12,368 bases of DNA from an uncultured Bacilli bacterium (GCA_910580135.1 CAJTXC010000036.1:1-12368), one strand, 5' to 3'. Shown: positions 4,905 through 12,368, counted from the stretch's first letter. Program-made: numbers and translations. The notes: generated from the letters alone by a model not told the origin.

Positions 4905-6339
4905 AATATTGTTTAGCCCAGTATATTTTCGTAGTAGCATCTTTACCACAACATACGCATTTTTTATTTCCAGTTGGTTCTGCTCCTTCGAAAGGTATAC
5001 ATCTTGATTTTAAGCCTAAATCATCTTTTATTTTATTCTCACAGGCCTCATTACCACACCAGTTAGTGTATATGAATCCAGGTTTGTTTTTTGCAATATC
5101 ACTCATTTCTTCATAAGTATCAGCATTGTATACCATACTATTACGTCTTTCAAGTGCTTTGTCGTACATATCGTTTTGAATGTTTATTAATAATTCGTTT
5201 ACTTTCATAACAGCTTCATCTACTGGTACTTGCACCTTTTCTAAGGTATCACGTCTAACTATTGTAACAACGCCTGATTCTAAATCGCGTTTACCAACTT
5301 CAATTCTAACAGGGTATCCTTTAACTTCAGCTTCCGCAAATTTAAATCCAGGAGTTTTATTAGAATTATCTACTTTGTAAGTTATTAATGAATCTTTTAA
5401 ATCTTCGGTAATTTCTTTTAAAGCATTATCTACTTTTTCATCGTTTCCGATTGGGATGACAATAGCTTTAACAGGGGCGATTCTAGGAGGAAGAACTAAG
5501 CCTCTATCATCACCATGAACCATAACAAGTGCGCCAATCATTCTTGTTGTGCATCCCCATGATGTTTGGTATGGATTTTCTAATTTATTATCTTTATTTA
5601 AAAATTTAATATCAAATGCTTTAGCAAATCCTTGTCCGAAGTAGTGGCTCGTTGCGTTTTGAAGGGCAACACCATCATACATCATCGCTTCAATTGCATA
5701 AGTAGAATCAGCTCCCGCAAACTTTTCTTTATCAGTTTTCTTACCAGTAAACACTGGAATTGCTAAAACGTTTCGTTGAAAGTCTTCGTATACTTTAAGC
5801 ATTTTAAGTGTTTCGTTAATTGCATCTTCTTTGCTAGCATGCATCGTATGACCTTCTTGCCATAGTATTTCACGGCTTCTTAAAAATGGTCTTGTTGTTT
5901 TTTCCCATCTAACGATCGTACACCACTGATTATATAAAAGAGGTAAGTCTCTGTAGGAATTTATTATCTTTTTAAAATGTTCGCAAAATAAAGTTTCAGA
6001 AGTAGGTCTTACGCACATTTTCTCTTCAAGTTTGTTTTCACCGCCGTGAGTTACCCAAGCAACTTCTGGTGCAAATCCATTAACGTGATCTTTTTCAACT
6101 TGAAGTAAGCTTTCTGGTATAAACATTGGCATTTGTAAGTTTTCATGACCAGTTTCTTTGAAATTTTTATCTAATATATTTTGCATGTTTTCCCATATTG
6201 CATATCCATATGGTCTTATAATCATACTTCCTTTAACAGAAGAGTAATCTACTAAATCTGCTTTTTTAACAACGTCAGTATACCACTGCGCGAAATCTAT
6301 ATCCCTTGACGTTATTTCTTTTACTTGTTTATCATTCAT
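4903..6339 (-). CDS. proS: Prolyl-tRNA synthetase, archaeal/eukaryal type with zinc domain
   Basis: ProS is a class II aminoacyl-tRNA synthetase that charges tRNA-Pro with proline in the cytoplasm. This copy has 478 residues and is the short type without the editing insertion of typical bacterial ProRS. Visible class II elements are VRPTSETLF (112-120), RWEKTTRPFLRSREILWQEGHT (motif 2, split), and motif 3 HGDDRGLVLPPRIAP. The anticodon-binding domain follows, then a C-terminal zinc domain with four or more Cys at about 428, 433, 461 and 463-464, ending in the Tyr (WAKQY) characteristic of this type. The ATG at 6339 is preferred over an upstream GTG because AGGAAGTG sits six bases before it. 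It lies 13 bases after the upstream membrane-protein gene, so they share an operon. No T-box leader is visible near it. Confidence 0.97.
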   Translation of the reverse strand: MNDKQVKEITSRDIDFAQWYTDVVKKADLVDYSSVKGSMIIRPYGYAIWENMQNILDKNFKETGHENLQMPMFIPESLLQVEKDHVNGFAPEVAWVTHGGENKLEEKMCVRPTSETLFCEHFKKIINSYRDLPLLYNQWCTIVRWEKTTRPFLRSREILWQEGHTMHASKEDAINETLKMLKVYEDFQRNVLAIPVFTGKKTDKEKFAGADSTYAIEAMMYDGVALQNATSHYFGQGFAKAFDIKFLNKDNKLENPYQTSWGCTTRMIGALVMVHGDDRGLVLPPRIAPVKAIVIPIGNDEKVDNALKEITEDLKDSLITYKVDNSNKTPGFKFAEAEVKGYPVRIEVGKRDLESGVVTIVRRDTLEKVQVPVDEAVMKVNELLINIQNDMYDKALERRNSMVYNADTYEEMSDIAKNKPGFIYTNWCGNEACENKIKDDLGLKSRCIPFEGAEPTGNKKCVCCGKDATTKIYWAKQY

Positions 6340-6352
6340 CTGTAACACTTCC

Positions 6353-6868
6353 TTATCCTGTAATTCCTTTTAATAATCCAAATGACACGCTACCGACAAT
6401 TACGCCCGCTAGTAAAACTCCGCATGTTGCTGCTGTCATAGCTTTTTTCTTATCCATGTTGATTAGTGATGCAATTAAGCATCCAGTCCATCCACCAGTT
6501 CCAGGAAGTGGTATTCCAACGAAGAATAAAAGTCCCCAAAACTCGGCTTTTTCTATTTTATCTTTTTTAGCAAGAGCCTTGTTTTCTAACTTTGTTACGA
6601 ACTTACTAAAATGTCTAGTCTTTTTTAATTTGTTAAAAATTGGCGTTATAAACCAAAGTATAAAAGGTAAGGGTAGCAAGTTACCAATTAAACATATTAT
6701 GAATGCAGGAACAACGTTAAGACCAAGTAAAGCAGCAGCTATTAGACCACCGCGTAGTTCTAATATCGGCATTAATGAAATTATAAAAACTATTAATTCC
6801 TTACCGAACGGGATACTATTTAATCCATCAAATAATCCTAAAAAAGTATGTACTAAACTTTCTGCCAT
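6353..6868 (-). CDS. Small multidrug export-type membrane protein (COG2426)
   Basis: This 171-residue integral membrane protein matches the COG2426 / Sm_multidrug_ex family of bacteria. It has the family's PILELRGGLIAAALLG segment (34-49) and IPLPGTGGWTGCLIASL (119-135), with further hydrophobic segments around 24-34, 52-76 and 144-168. A cationic cytoplasmic loop (78-107, rich in Lys) divides the two halves, which look like a re-entrant-helix repeat as in DedA/SNARE-associated relatives. The function is poorly defined; the family name reflects a putative export role, and the substrate is unknown. AGGTGAT six bases upstream of the ATG supports the start. It is the first gene of a - strand operon with proS and has a good extended -10 promoter just upstream. 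Confidence 0.9.
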   Translation of the reverse strand: MAESLVHTFLGLFDGLNSIPFGKELIVFIISLMPILELRGGLIAAALLGLNVVPAFIICLIGNLLPLPFILWFITPIFNKLKKTRHFSKFVTKLENKALAKKDKIEKAEFWGLLFFVGIPLPGTGGWTGCLIASLINMDKKKAMTAATCGVLLAGVIVGSVSFGLLKGITG

Positions 6869-6892
6869 AAAAAATCACCTCATATGTTTAAT

Positions 6893-6922
6893 ATTATACC
6901 ATACACATATAAAATATTGATA
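6893..6922 (-). promoter_or_regulatory. Extended -10 promoter of membrane protein-proS operon
   Basis: On the - strand TGGTATAAT (complement of 6893-6901) is a perfect extended -10 element. The -35 (TTATCA, about 19 bases upstream) is poor, as is usual for extended -10 promoters. The leader is about 20 bases. Confidence 0.7.
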
Positions 6923-6989
6923 AAATCATATGAGTTTTAAAGTAAATTAATGTAAAATATCAACATAACATAGTTTTAACTTTTTATTC

Positions 6990-7010
6990 TATGATAAAAT
7001 ATATATGAGG
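6990..7010 (+). promoter_or_regulatory. Probable -10 region and RBS of the 7019 gene
   Basis: TATGATAAAAT (6990-7000) repeats the -10-like string before the gene at 2099. A similar TTGATAAAAT lies at 6917-6926. Only weak -35 candidates precede it. GAGG (7007-7010) lies nine bases before the ATG, so the leader would be very short. Confidence 0.4.
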
Positions 7011-7018
7011 TAGATAAT

Positions 7019-7729
7019 ATGAAAAAAAAGCAAAAGAGAAAAAATTATATAGATAAAGAACTTTATGATGAAATTATGGTTGTTATGAAAAGAAGCGGAA
7101 TTCCACCTGAAGTATTTTCAATAGCAAAAAAGATGGATATGAATCTACCTTATGAATTTAAGGAAAAAATATTTGATTTGCCAAATATAGTAGATCAAGG
7201 AAAGCGAAAAGAAGTAGTAGAGAGGAATAAAGAGTACTTTACTAAAAACCTTCTTGGAATATATGGTAACTATTTTGCAACATATTATTATGGTTCTAGG
7301 TATAAAGTGGAAAATGAGAAGCCTGTTTATAACGAAAATGGTAATTTAGATGGCAAAGCTGATTTATTTTTTCTTGATGAAAACGGTAATGAAAATTATT
7401 GTGAGGTAAAAGCAACCCCGTGTATTTTAAGCTATGAAAATGGTTTTAGCAAACAAAAAGAAATTTTAAAATATCAAAAAATGGGTCAAAAACTTTTACG
7501 TCAAGTGACTAAACTAAAAAGGACTAACGCAAATATAATAGTTATACTTTTTGATGGATGTAAAGTAGATCAGATAATATTGGAAAAATTACAAAATATG
7601 GGAATTGAGGTTAAATTTTTACAAATTAATATAGATATGCTAGAAAGCTTTATTGATGATTTAATAGTCAAAATAGAAAAGAATTTTTATAATAAAAATA
7701 ATAATATAAATAATAGAAAAATTGGTTAG
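7019..7729 (+). CDS. PD-(D/E)XK nuclease-like protein, lone gene
   Basis: This 236-residue soluble protein has a convincing PD-(D/E)XK-type core: GKADLFFLDENGNENYCEVKA (112-132, 21 residues split here as GKAD115 and E129-V-K131) followed by a helix with QKMGQKLLRQ (153-162). Asp115, Glu129 and Lys131 would be the metal-binding catalytic residues. A further strand IIVILFDG (173-180) and GIEVKFLQI complete the alpha/beta fold. The basic N-terminus (KKKQKRK) and helices 12-90 could bind nucleic acid. The C-terminus is Asn-rich (KNNNINNRK). It lies alone between a divergent operon and murF, with its own promoter-like sequence and terminator and no methyltransferase partner, so a classical restriction system is not supported here. 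The fold is inferred from motif spacing; target and role are unknown. Mobile cargo or a housekeeping nuclease are both possible. Confidence 0.65.
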   Translation: MKKKQKRKNYIDKELYDEIMVVMKRSGIPPEVFSIAKKMDMNLPYEFKEKIFDLPNIVDQGKRKEVVERNKEYFTKNLLGIYGNYFATYYYGSRYKVENEKPVYNENGNLDGKADLFFLDENGNENYCEVKATPCILSYENGFSKQKEILKYQKMGQKLLRQVTKLKRTNANIIVILFDGCKVDQIILEKLQNMGIEVKFLQINIDMLESFIDDLIVKIEKNFYNKNNNINNRKIG

Positions 7730-7748
7730 AAAATATCTAACTTTTTTT
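7725..7748 (+). terminator. Terminator after nuclease-like gene
   Basis: A 6-bp stem, GTTAGA (7725-7730) with TCTAAC (7736-7741), has a 5-base loop and is followed by seven Ts. It overlaps the TAG stop. The stem is weak but the T tract is good, so read-through into murF is likely, because only 34 bases separate it from the murF ATG. Confidence 0.6.
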
Positions 7749-7782
7749 AATTTGTTTACATAAAATATCATAGGTGATTATA

Positions 7783-9159
7783 ATGATAAAGATTACAGTA
7801 AAAGATTTACTTCAAAATTGTACTTGTAAATTGTTAAATGGTGATGAAGGAACTATGATAAAAGAATGTTTTGCTGATAGTAATAAAGTTACAGAAGGAT
7901 CATGTTTTTTTGGAATAAAAGGACATAATACTGATGGTTCATTATATTATAAAGAGGCAATGGAAAACGGCGCTAAGGTGTTGGTGTTATCTAAAAGAAA
8001 AGATTACAATTTTAAAGGGTATGAAGATAGGGTAGTTGTAATAGCAGACGATACTTTAAAAGTTCTTCAAGATTTAGCAGCTTATAAAAGAAGTTTATTT
8101 ACTGGCCCTGTAATTGGAATAACAGGAAGCATAGGTAAAACAAGTACCAAAGAAATGCTTGTAAATATTTTAAGACAAAACTATAAAGTATTAAGTACGA
8201 AGAAAAATGAGAATAGTCAAATAGGTCTTCCACTTAATATTCTAAGACTTAATGATGAAGATATTATGGTATTAGAAATGGGAATGAGTAAAACAGGTGA
8301 AATTCATAATTTATCTTTAATTGCAAAGCCTGATATTGCTATTGTTACAAACGTTTTAGATTCCCACATTGGTAATTTAGGTTCTAGAGAAAATATTTTA
8401 AAAGCTAAATTAGAAATAATAGATGGTATGACTAAAGGTACTCTTATTATTAATAATGATAATGATATGTTAATGCGTGTTAATGATGATATTAAAAATG
8501 GTATTAACGTTATGTCTTTTGGAATGGAAAACAAAAGTAATGTTATGCCCAGCAATATTAAAGAAGATAAAATTACTAGTTTTGATATTAATTATTTAAA
8601 AGGCTTAAACGTAAAAGGAAACAAGACATTAATATATAATGCATTAGCATCGTACCTTACAAGCAAGTTACTTGGTGTATCAAGAGGTATGGTAAAAAAG
8701 GGAATAAATGAATACAATAATGAAAAGCATAGACTAGAAGTTATTAGTTTAAGTAATAACATAACCTTAATAGATGATTCTTATAATGCTAGTTATGATT
8801 CTGTTAAAGTGGCTTTAGAATATATGAAAAACTTTGACGGCAATAAAATAGCAGTTTTAGGAGATATATTAGAGCTAGGAAAAGAATCAAAAAAAATACA
8901 TAAAAAAATAGGAAAATTAGTTGCTGATAATAAAATAGATGAATTAATTACGATAGGAAAGTATTCAAAATATATTGCAAGAGTTGCTAAGAAAAATGGT
9001 CTTAAAAGAAAGCATATCAAACATTTTAGAAACGAGCTTAAATCAAGATTCTATGTTAAAGAATTGTTAAACAAAGATTCCGTAATACTTATAAAGGGTT
9101 CTAATGGAATAAACTTAATTAATTTAGTAGAGTACATAAAAGAAGGATTAGTCTTTTAA
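7783..9159 (+). CDS. murF: UDP-N-acetylmuramoyl-tripeptide--D-alanyl-D-alanine ligase MurF
   Basis: MurF adds D-Ala-D-Ala to the UDP-MurNAc-tripeptide using ATP, the last cytoplasmic step in building the peptidoglycan stem peptide. The 458-residue length is normal. The N-terminal substrate-recognition domain (1-105) has DSNKVTEGSCFFGIKG. The central ATPase domain has the P-loop GITGSIGKTS (112-121), EMGMSKTGEI and TNVLDSHIGNLGS. The C-terminal ligase domain has HRLEVI, DDSYNASYDSVK and LGDILELG. All the Mur ligase signatures are present, so it should be active. The ATG at 7783 is preceded by AGGTGAT (7772-7778); an upstream GTG falls inside that site and is rejected. It is not next to other mur or ddl genes here. 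Its 3' end overlaps convergent pflA by 12 bases. Confidence 0.97.
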   Translation: MIKITVKDLLQNCTCKLLNGDEGTMIKECFADSNKVTEGSCFFGIKGHNTDGSLYYKEAMENGAKVLVLSKRKDYNFKGYEDRVVVIADDTLKVLQDLAAYKRSLFTGPVIGITGSIGKTSTKEMLVNILRQNYKVLSTKKNENSQIGLPLNILRLNDEDIMVLEMGMSKTGEIHNLSLIAKPDIAIVTNVLDSHIGNLGSRENILKAKLEIIDGMTKGTLIINNDNDMLMRVNDDIKNGINVMSFGMENKSNVMPSNIKEDKITSFDINYLKGLNVKGNKTLIYNALASYLTSKLLGVSRGMVKKGINEYNNEKHRLEVISLSNNITLIDDSYNASYDSVKVALEYMKNFDGNKIAVLGDILELGKESKKIHKKIGKLVADNKIDELITIGKYSKYIARVAKKNGLKRKHIKHFRNELKSRFYVKELLNKDSVILIKGSNGINLINLVEYIKEGLVF

Positions 9160-9169
9160 TCCTTCTTTT
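9138..9169. terminator. Bidirectional terminator inside overlapping murF and pflA ends
   Basis: A perfect 13-bp stem, AAAAGAAGGATTA (9138-9150) with TAATCCTTCTTTT (9157-9169), has a 6-base loop. Both arms are coding: the left encodes the murF tail and contains the complement of the pflA stop, the right contains the murF stop and encodes the pflA tail. The T-rich flanks are short on both strands. Confidence 0.75.
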
Positions 9170-9861
9170 AAAATTTCTTCTAATTTCTTACACTTATCTT
9201 TATCCATATCAGGAACGTCTTTTAATGAATAATTTAATTTTAAATCTTCGTATTTATGAACCCCTAGTGTATGATATGGCAAGAATTCTATTTTTTCTAC
9301 GTTTTTAAGTGGTTTAATAAAGTTTATAAGCTCACTTACATATTCTTTAGTATCATTGATGCCAGAAACGATAACAACTCTTATCCATAGTTTTTTATCC
9401 ATTTCCTGGCATAATTTTAAAAACTCTAATGAAGTATCTATGTTAGCACCCGTCATACTTTTATAATTTTCTTTGTTTGTTCCTTTTATATCAAACATTA
9501 CTAAGTCCGTATATTTAAGTATTTCTCTGCAATCAGGAATACTTCCTGCGGTATCTATGCACGTGTGAATGTTTTCTTTTTTACATAATTTTAAACATTC
9601 AAGTAAAAATTCTTTTTGCATTAAAGGTTCGCCACCAGAGAATGTAACCCCGCCATTACGTTTAAAGTATGGTTTATAATTTAATATTTTTTTAATAAGT
9701 TCTTCTGTGGTATACTCCGAAGCTTTATCATTTAATTTCCATGTTTCAGGATTATGACAAAACCTGCATCTTAAAGGACATCCTTGCATGAATATAACGA
9801 ATCTAACACCAGGTCCATCTACTAGTCCCATTGTTTCTATACTATTTATTTTTCCAGTCAT
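9148..9861 (-). CDS. pflA: Pyruvate formate-lyase activating enzyme
   Basis: PflA is a radical-SAM enzyme that installs the glycyl radical on pyruvate formate-lyase under anaerobic conditions. The 237-residue product has the 4Fe-4S motif GCPLRCRFCHNP with Cys28, Cys32 and Cys35, and the SAM-binding GGVTFSGGEPL (70-80). Later radical-SAM features are DTAGS, VMFDIKG and RVVIVSGIND. The N-terminus (GKINSIETMGLVDGPGVR) is typical of the family. The start is ATG at 9861, four bases after AGGTGAT; a longer GTG start lies inside that site. Its substrate protein, PflB, is encoded upstream on the same strand, but a + strand gene now lies between them. PflA must therefore be transcribed from the 9862-9959 spacer or by long read-through. 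Confidence 0.96.
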   Translation of the reverse strand: MTGKINSIETMGLVDGPGVRFVIFMQGCPLRCRFCHNPETWKLNDKASEYTTEELIKKILNYKPYFKRNGGVTFSGGEPLMQKEFLLECLKLCKKENIHTCIDTAGSIPDCREILKYTDLVMFDIKGTNKENYKSMTGANIDTSLEFLKLCQEMDKKLWIRVVIVSGINDTKEYVSELINFIKPLKNVEKIEFLPYHTLGVHKYEDLKLNYSLKDVPDMDKDKCKKLEEILKEGLKD

Positions 9862-9928
9862 TTCTATCACCTTTATAATTATATATTAATTTAAGACAAT
9901 ATAAAACAAATTTTTCAAAAATATTCTA

Positions 9929-9950
9929 TATAATAAATGACCCGAAAGGA
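9929..9950 (+). promoter_or_regulatory. -10 element and RBS of broken yhcG-type gene
   Basis: TATAAT (9929-9934) is a perfect -10 hexamer without a recognisable -35. AAAGGA (9945-9950) lies nine bases before the ATG at 9960. The spacing from -10 to RBS is short. Confidence 0.4.
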
Positions 9951-9959
9951 AAAAAGTAT

Positions 9960-10851
9960 ATGGATTATTACAATAATATAAAAGATGAACTAATAAATAA
10001 CGAAGTATATAAAAAGGTAAAGGACTATTCTAAAAACAGAAGCGATTTAAAGACTTATTATAACGTTGGTAAATTACTTAGTGAAGCTGGCAGGCAGTAT
10101 GGTGAAGGAATAATTAAAAAATATGCAGAAAAATTAACTATTGAGTTAGGGAAAAAATATAATAATAGAACATTATTTAGAAAGAAACAATTTTATTTAA
10201 CGTTTAAAGATGAGAAAGTGTCGCCACTGGCGACACAATTATCATGGTCTCATTTTTGTGAACTCCTTCCTTTAAAGGATAAAAACGAGATAAATTATTA
10301 TATTCGTATATGTGAAGATCAAAATTTAAGCAAAAGAAAACTTCGCGAAAGAATAAAAAGTAAGGAATACGAAAGATTGGATGATAAAACAAAACTCAAA
10401 TTAATAAAGAAAGAAGAAGTAAAAGAAAAAGATTTTATTAAAAATCCAATTTTAATAAAAAGTAAATATAATAAAGAAAACATATCTGAAAAAATGTTAC
10501 AAGAATTAATATTAGAAGATATACCATCTTTTTTTAGATGAGTTAGGAGCCAGATACTCGTTTATAAAAAACGAATATCCGATAAAAATAGGAGATAGAT
10601 ATAATTATATAGATTTGCTTTTATTTAATATTAAAGATAACCATTATACGGTAGTAGAACTAAAAACGACTGAGTTAAAAAAGAAACATATAGGACAAAT
10701 AGAAACCTATATGAATTACGTGGACACCCATATAAAAGAAATTAATCAAAATCCTACTATTGGTATCATTATTTGTAAGAAAGGTAACAAGTTTATTATG
10801 AAATATGTTACCAATAAGAATATTGTCGATAGGGAATATGAATTAATTTAA
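9960..10851 (+). pseudogene. YhcG/DUF1016-family nuclease, frameshifted
   Basis: Two reading frames together make one protein. Frame one (9960-10541, 193 residues) is the DUF1016 N-terminal region: YYNVGKLLSEAGRQYGEGII, TLFRKKQFYLTF, ATQLSWSHFCELLPL and LSKRKLRERIKSKEYERL. It ends ILEDIPSFFR then TGA. In the next frame it continues without a stop from LDELGARYSFIKNEYPIKIG through YIDLLLFN (Asp codon at 10612) and VVELK (Glu at 10657, Lys at 10663), the PD-(D/E)XK nuclease core, then GQIETYMNYVD and TIGIIIC. The break is at 10529-10535: seven Ts where six would restore PSFLDELG. Restored length is 296 residues, near the family norm. The rest is well preserved, so the break is recent, an assembly error, or bypassed by slippage. 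It sits between pflB and pflA on the opposite strand. Confidence 0.88.
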
Positions 10852-10889
10852 AAAGAACATAGAAATAAGAATCTATGTTCTTTTGTTTT
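10851..10889. terminator. Bidirectional terminator between yhcG-type gene and pflB
   Basis: A perfect 13-bp stem, AAAAGAACATAGA (10851-10863) with TCTATGTTCTTTT (10872-10884), has an 8-base loop. On the + strand it is followed by GTTTT; on the - strand by a run of Ts. It ends the yhcG-type transcript and also pflB, so pflB is probably not co-transcribed with pflA. Confidence 0.88.
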
Positions 10890-12366
10890 AGCATCCTAAT
10901 TTTTCATGGAAAGTTCTATCTATTACTTCTTGTTGATGAGCTCTAGATAGTTTATCAAATAGTACTGCATAACCAGATACTCTTATTGTAAGAGTAGGAT
11001 ACTTACCAGGGTTATTCATAGCATCAATTAACATTTCACGATTAAGTACGTTAACGTTTAAGTGATGAGCTCCCTTAGACATATAACCATCCATTACGTT
11101 TACTAAGTTTTCTATTTGTTCTTCTTTAGTATGACCTAATGCACTAGGTACGATAGAAAACGTATTTGATATACCATCTTCACAACAATTAGTATAAGGC
11201 ATCTTAGCTACCGAGTTAAGTGATGCTAAGGCACCAGATGCATCTCTTCCATGCATTGGGTTAGCTCCAGGAGCAAATGCAACACCAGCTTTTCTTCCGT
11301 CTGGAGTAGAACCAGTTTTCTTACCATACATTACGTTAGAAGTAATTGTAAGTACTGATAATGTGTGTTTTGCACCTCTATATAATTTGTTTTCACATAA
11401 GTCAGCGTAGAATTCTTCAAGTAATTCTTTACCTAACATGTCAACTTTATCGTCATCATTACCATATTTAGGGAATTCACCTTCGATTTCAAAGTCAACG
11501 GCGATACCATTTTCGTCTCTAATTGGTTTAACTTTCGCGTATTTAATAGCTGATAATGAGTCAACCGCAACAGAGAATCCAGCGATACCAAATGCCATTA
11601 AACGATCAACGTCTGTGTCATGTAATGCCATTTGTCCTTTTTCGTATGCATATTTATCATGCATGTAGTGAATGATGTTCATTGCATCAACGTAAGTTTT
11701 AGCAATTTTTTTCATAGCGGAAGAGTAAGCCTTTCTTACCTTGTTATAGTCTAAATATTCATCTTCTATTTTTTCTAAACCAGATACTACTAATTCTTTT
11801 TTTACTTCGTCATAACCACCATTAATAGCATATAAAAGTGTTTTAGCCAAGTTACATCTAGCTCCAAAGAATTGCATTTGTTTACCAACAGTCATAGCAG
11901 ATACGCAGCATGCAATAGCATAATCACACCCATGAATTGGTCTCATTAATTCATCTGATTCGTATTGGATTGCATCTGTATCAATAGATACTTGTGCACA
12001 GTATTTCTTAAAGTTTTCCGGTAAGTTTTCACTCCATAAAACAGTTAGGTTAGGTTCTGGGGATGATCCTAAGTTATATAGGGTATGTAAGTATCTAAAT
12101 GAGTTTTTAGTAACTAGTGATTTACCATCTTCAGTCATACCACCAATACTTTCGGTAACCCAAGTTGGATCTCCTGCGAATAATTCGTTATATTCTGGAG
12201 TTCTTAAGTGTCTTGCCATTCTAAGTTTCATTATGAATTGGTCAATTATTTCTTGAGCTTCGCTTTCTGTTATATCTCCATTTTGTAAATCTCTTTCAAA
12301 GTAAATATCTAAGAAAGTAGAAGTTCTACCTAAACTCATTGCAGCACCGTTGTTTTCCTTAATTGC
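10888..12366 (-). CDS. pflB: Pyruvate formate-lyase (formate acetyltransferase), 5' end outside window
   Basis: PflB is a cytoplasmic glycyl-radical enzyme that converts pyruvate and CoA to acetyl-CoA and formate in anaerobes. The last 492 residues are visible; the full protein is about 745. The frame is open to the right edge, reading AIKENNGAAMSLGRTSTF, so the ATG at 12339 is internal. The adjacent active-site cysteines are in IACCVS (Cys144-Cys145 counted from that Met), and the radical-bearing glycine is in RVSGYAVLF (Gly456). Their separation, 311 residues, is close to the 315 in the E. coli enzyme (Cys419, Gly734). Other family segments include HGRDASGALASLNSVAK and LNVNVLNREML. The protein ends FHEKLGC. 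A strong terminator follows directly. It should be activated by the PflA encoded at 9148. Confidence 0.97.
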   Translation of the reverse strand, partial: AIKENNGAAMSLGRTSTFLDIYFERDLQNGDITESEAQEIIDQFIMKLRMARHLRTPEYNELFAGDPTWVTESIGGMTEDGKSLVTKNSFRYLHTLYNLGSSPEPNLTVLWSENLPENFKKYCAQVSIDTDAIQYESDELMRPIHGCDYAIACCVSAMTVGKQMQFFGARCNLAKTLLYAINGGYDEVKKELVVSGLEKIEDEYLDYNKVRKAYSSAMKKIAKTYVDAMNIIHYMHDKYAYEKGQMALHDTDVDRLMAFGIAGFSVAVDSLSAIKYAKVKPIRDENGIAVDFEIEGEFPKYGNDDDKVDMLGKELLEEFYADLCENKLYRGAKHTLSVLTITSNVMYGKKTGSTPDGRKAGVAFAPGANPMHGRDASGALASLNSVAKMPYTNCCEDGISNTFSIVPSALGHTKEEQIENLVNVMDGYMSKGAHHLNVNVLNREMLIDAMNNPGKYPTLTIRVSGYAVLFDKLSRAHQQEVIDRTFHEKLGC

Positions 12367-12368
12367 TG

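Noticed and set aside
5180..5380. Small + strand frames inside proS and pflB (also 11438-11668)
   Set aside because: They are antisense shadows of strongly conserved coding sequence.
6340..6900. T-box or other amino-acid riboswitch for proS
   Set aside because: The proS start is 13 bases from the upstream gene, and the operon leader is only about 20 bases; no T-box sequence is present.
6306..6920. 204-residue + strand reading frame
   Set aside because: It is the antisense of the clear COG2426 membrane gene and the proS start; the - strand gene has proper start signals and family motifs.
1..12368. Alternative genetic code with TGA as Trp
   Set aside because: Trp residues in conserved positions (for example in CotJC and ProS) are encoded by TGG, and no conserved gene contains in-frame TGA apart from the frameshifted YhcG-type gene, where shifting frame explains it better.
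1..12368. CRISPR array, insertion sequence or transposase
   Set aside because: No regularly spaced repeats, no transposase or integrase motifs, and no terminal inverted repeats apart from terminators were seen.

Overview
The window is very AT-rich, densely packed DNA with bacterial gene structure: strong AGGAGG/AGGTGAT ribosome binding sites, sigma-A-type promoters and many short A/T-flanked hairpin terminators. It carries cotJ spore-coat genes, a zinc-binding archaeal/eukaryal-type prolyl-tRNA synthetase, MurF (hence a peptidoglycan wall) and an oxygen-sensitive pyruvate formate-lyase with its activase. Together these suggest an anaerobic, spore-capable low-GC member of the Bacillota, probably a Bacilli/Erysipelotrichia/RF39-like gut lineage. 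That placement is inference. Trp is encoded by TGG and the standard bacterial code fits. Every intact gene stops with TAA or TAG; the only TGA stop arises from a frameshift.

Layout. (1) 1-1811, + strand, looks accessory: the 3' part of an HExxH zinc metallopeptidase-like gene, a small SWIM zinc-finger protein, and an unrecognised protein with faint nuclease-like features. That last gene has a strong Shine-Dalgarno in front of an ATA codon, and its 3' end lies in a degenerate copy of tRNA-Gly. (2) 1812-1995: an intact tRNA-Gly(UCC) on the - strand with a consensus promoter and a bidirectional terminator, with tRNA-Gly-like fragments in opposite orientation on both sides. (3) 2099-4325, + strand: a CNNM/CorC-type membrane protein with a CBS pair, then a sporulation operon of a fused CotJA-CotJB gene and cotJC (manganese catalase family). 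(4) 4405-6868, - strand: a COG2426 small multidrug export-type membrane protein, proS, and an unrecognised 146-residue protein. (5) 7019-9159, + strand: a lone PD-(D/E)XK-type nuclease-like gene with its own promoter and terminator, then murF. (6) 9148-12368: pflA and pflB on the - strand, separated by a + strand YhcG/DUF1016 nuclease gene broken by one extra T in a run of seven.

How it works together: most of the window is ordinary core metabolism (cell wall, translation, anaerobic pyruvate cleavage, spore coat) in short operons that often converge on shared terminators. Isolated nuclease-like genes (7019, 9960, possibly 973) sit between core genes, as expected of small horizontally acquired cargo. 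I do not see a convincing new multi-gene system. The points most worth a second look are the tRNA-Gly fragments around the left accessory block, the CotJA-CotJB fusion, and the broken nuclease gene dividing the pfl locus.
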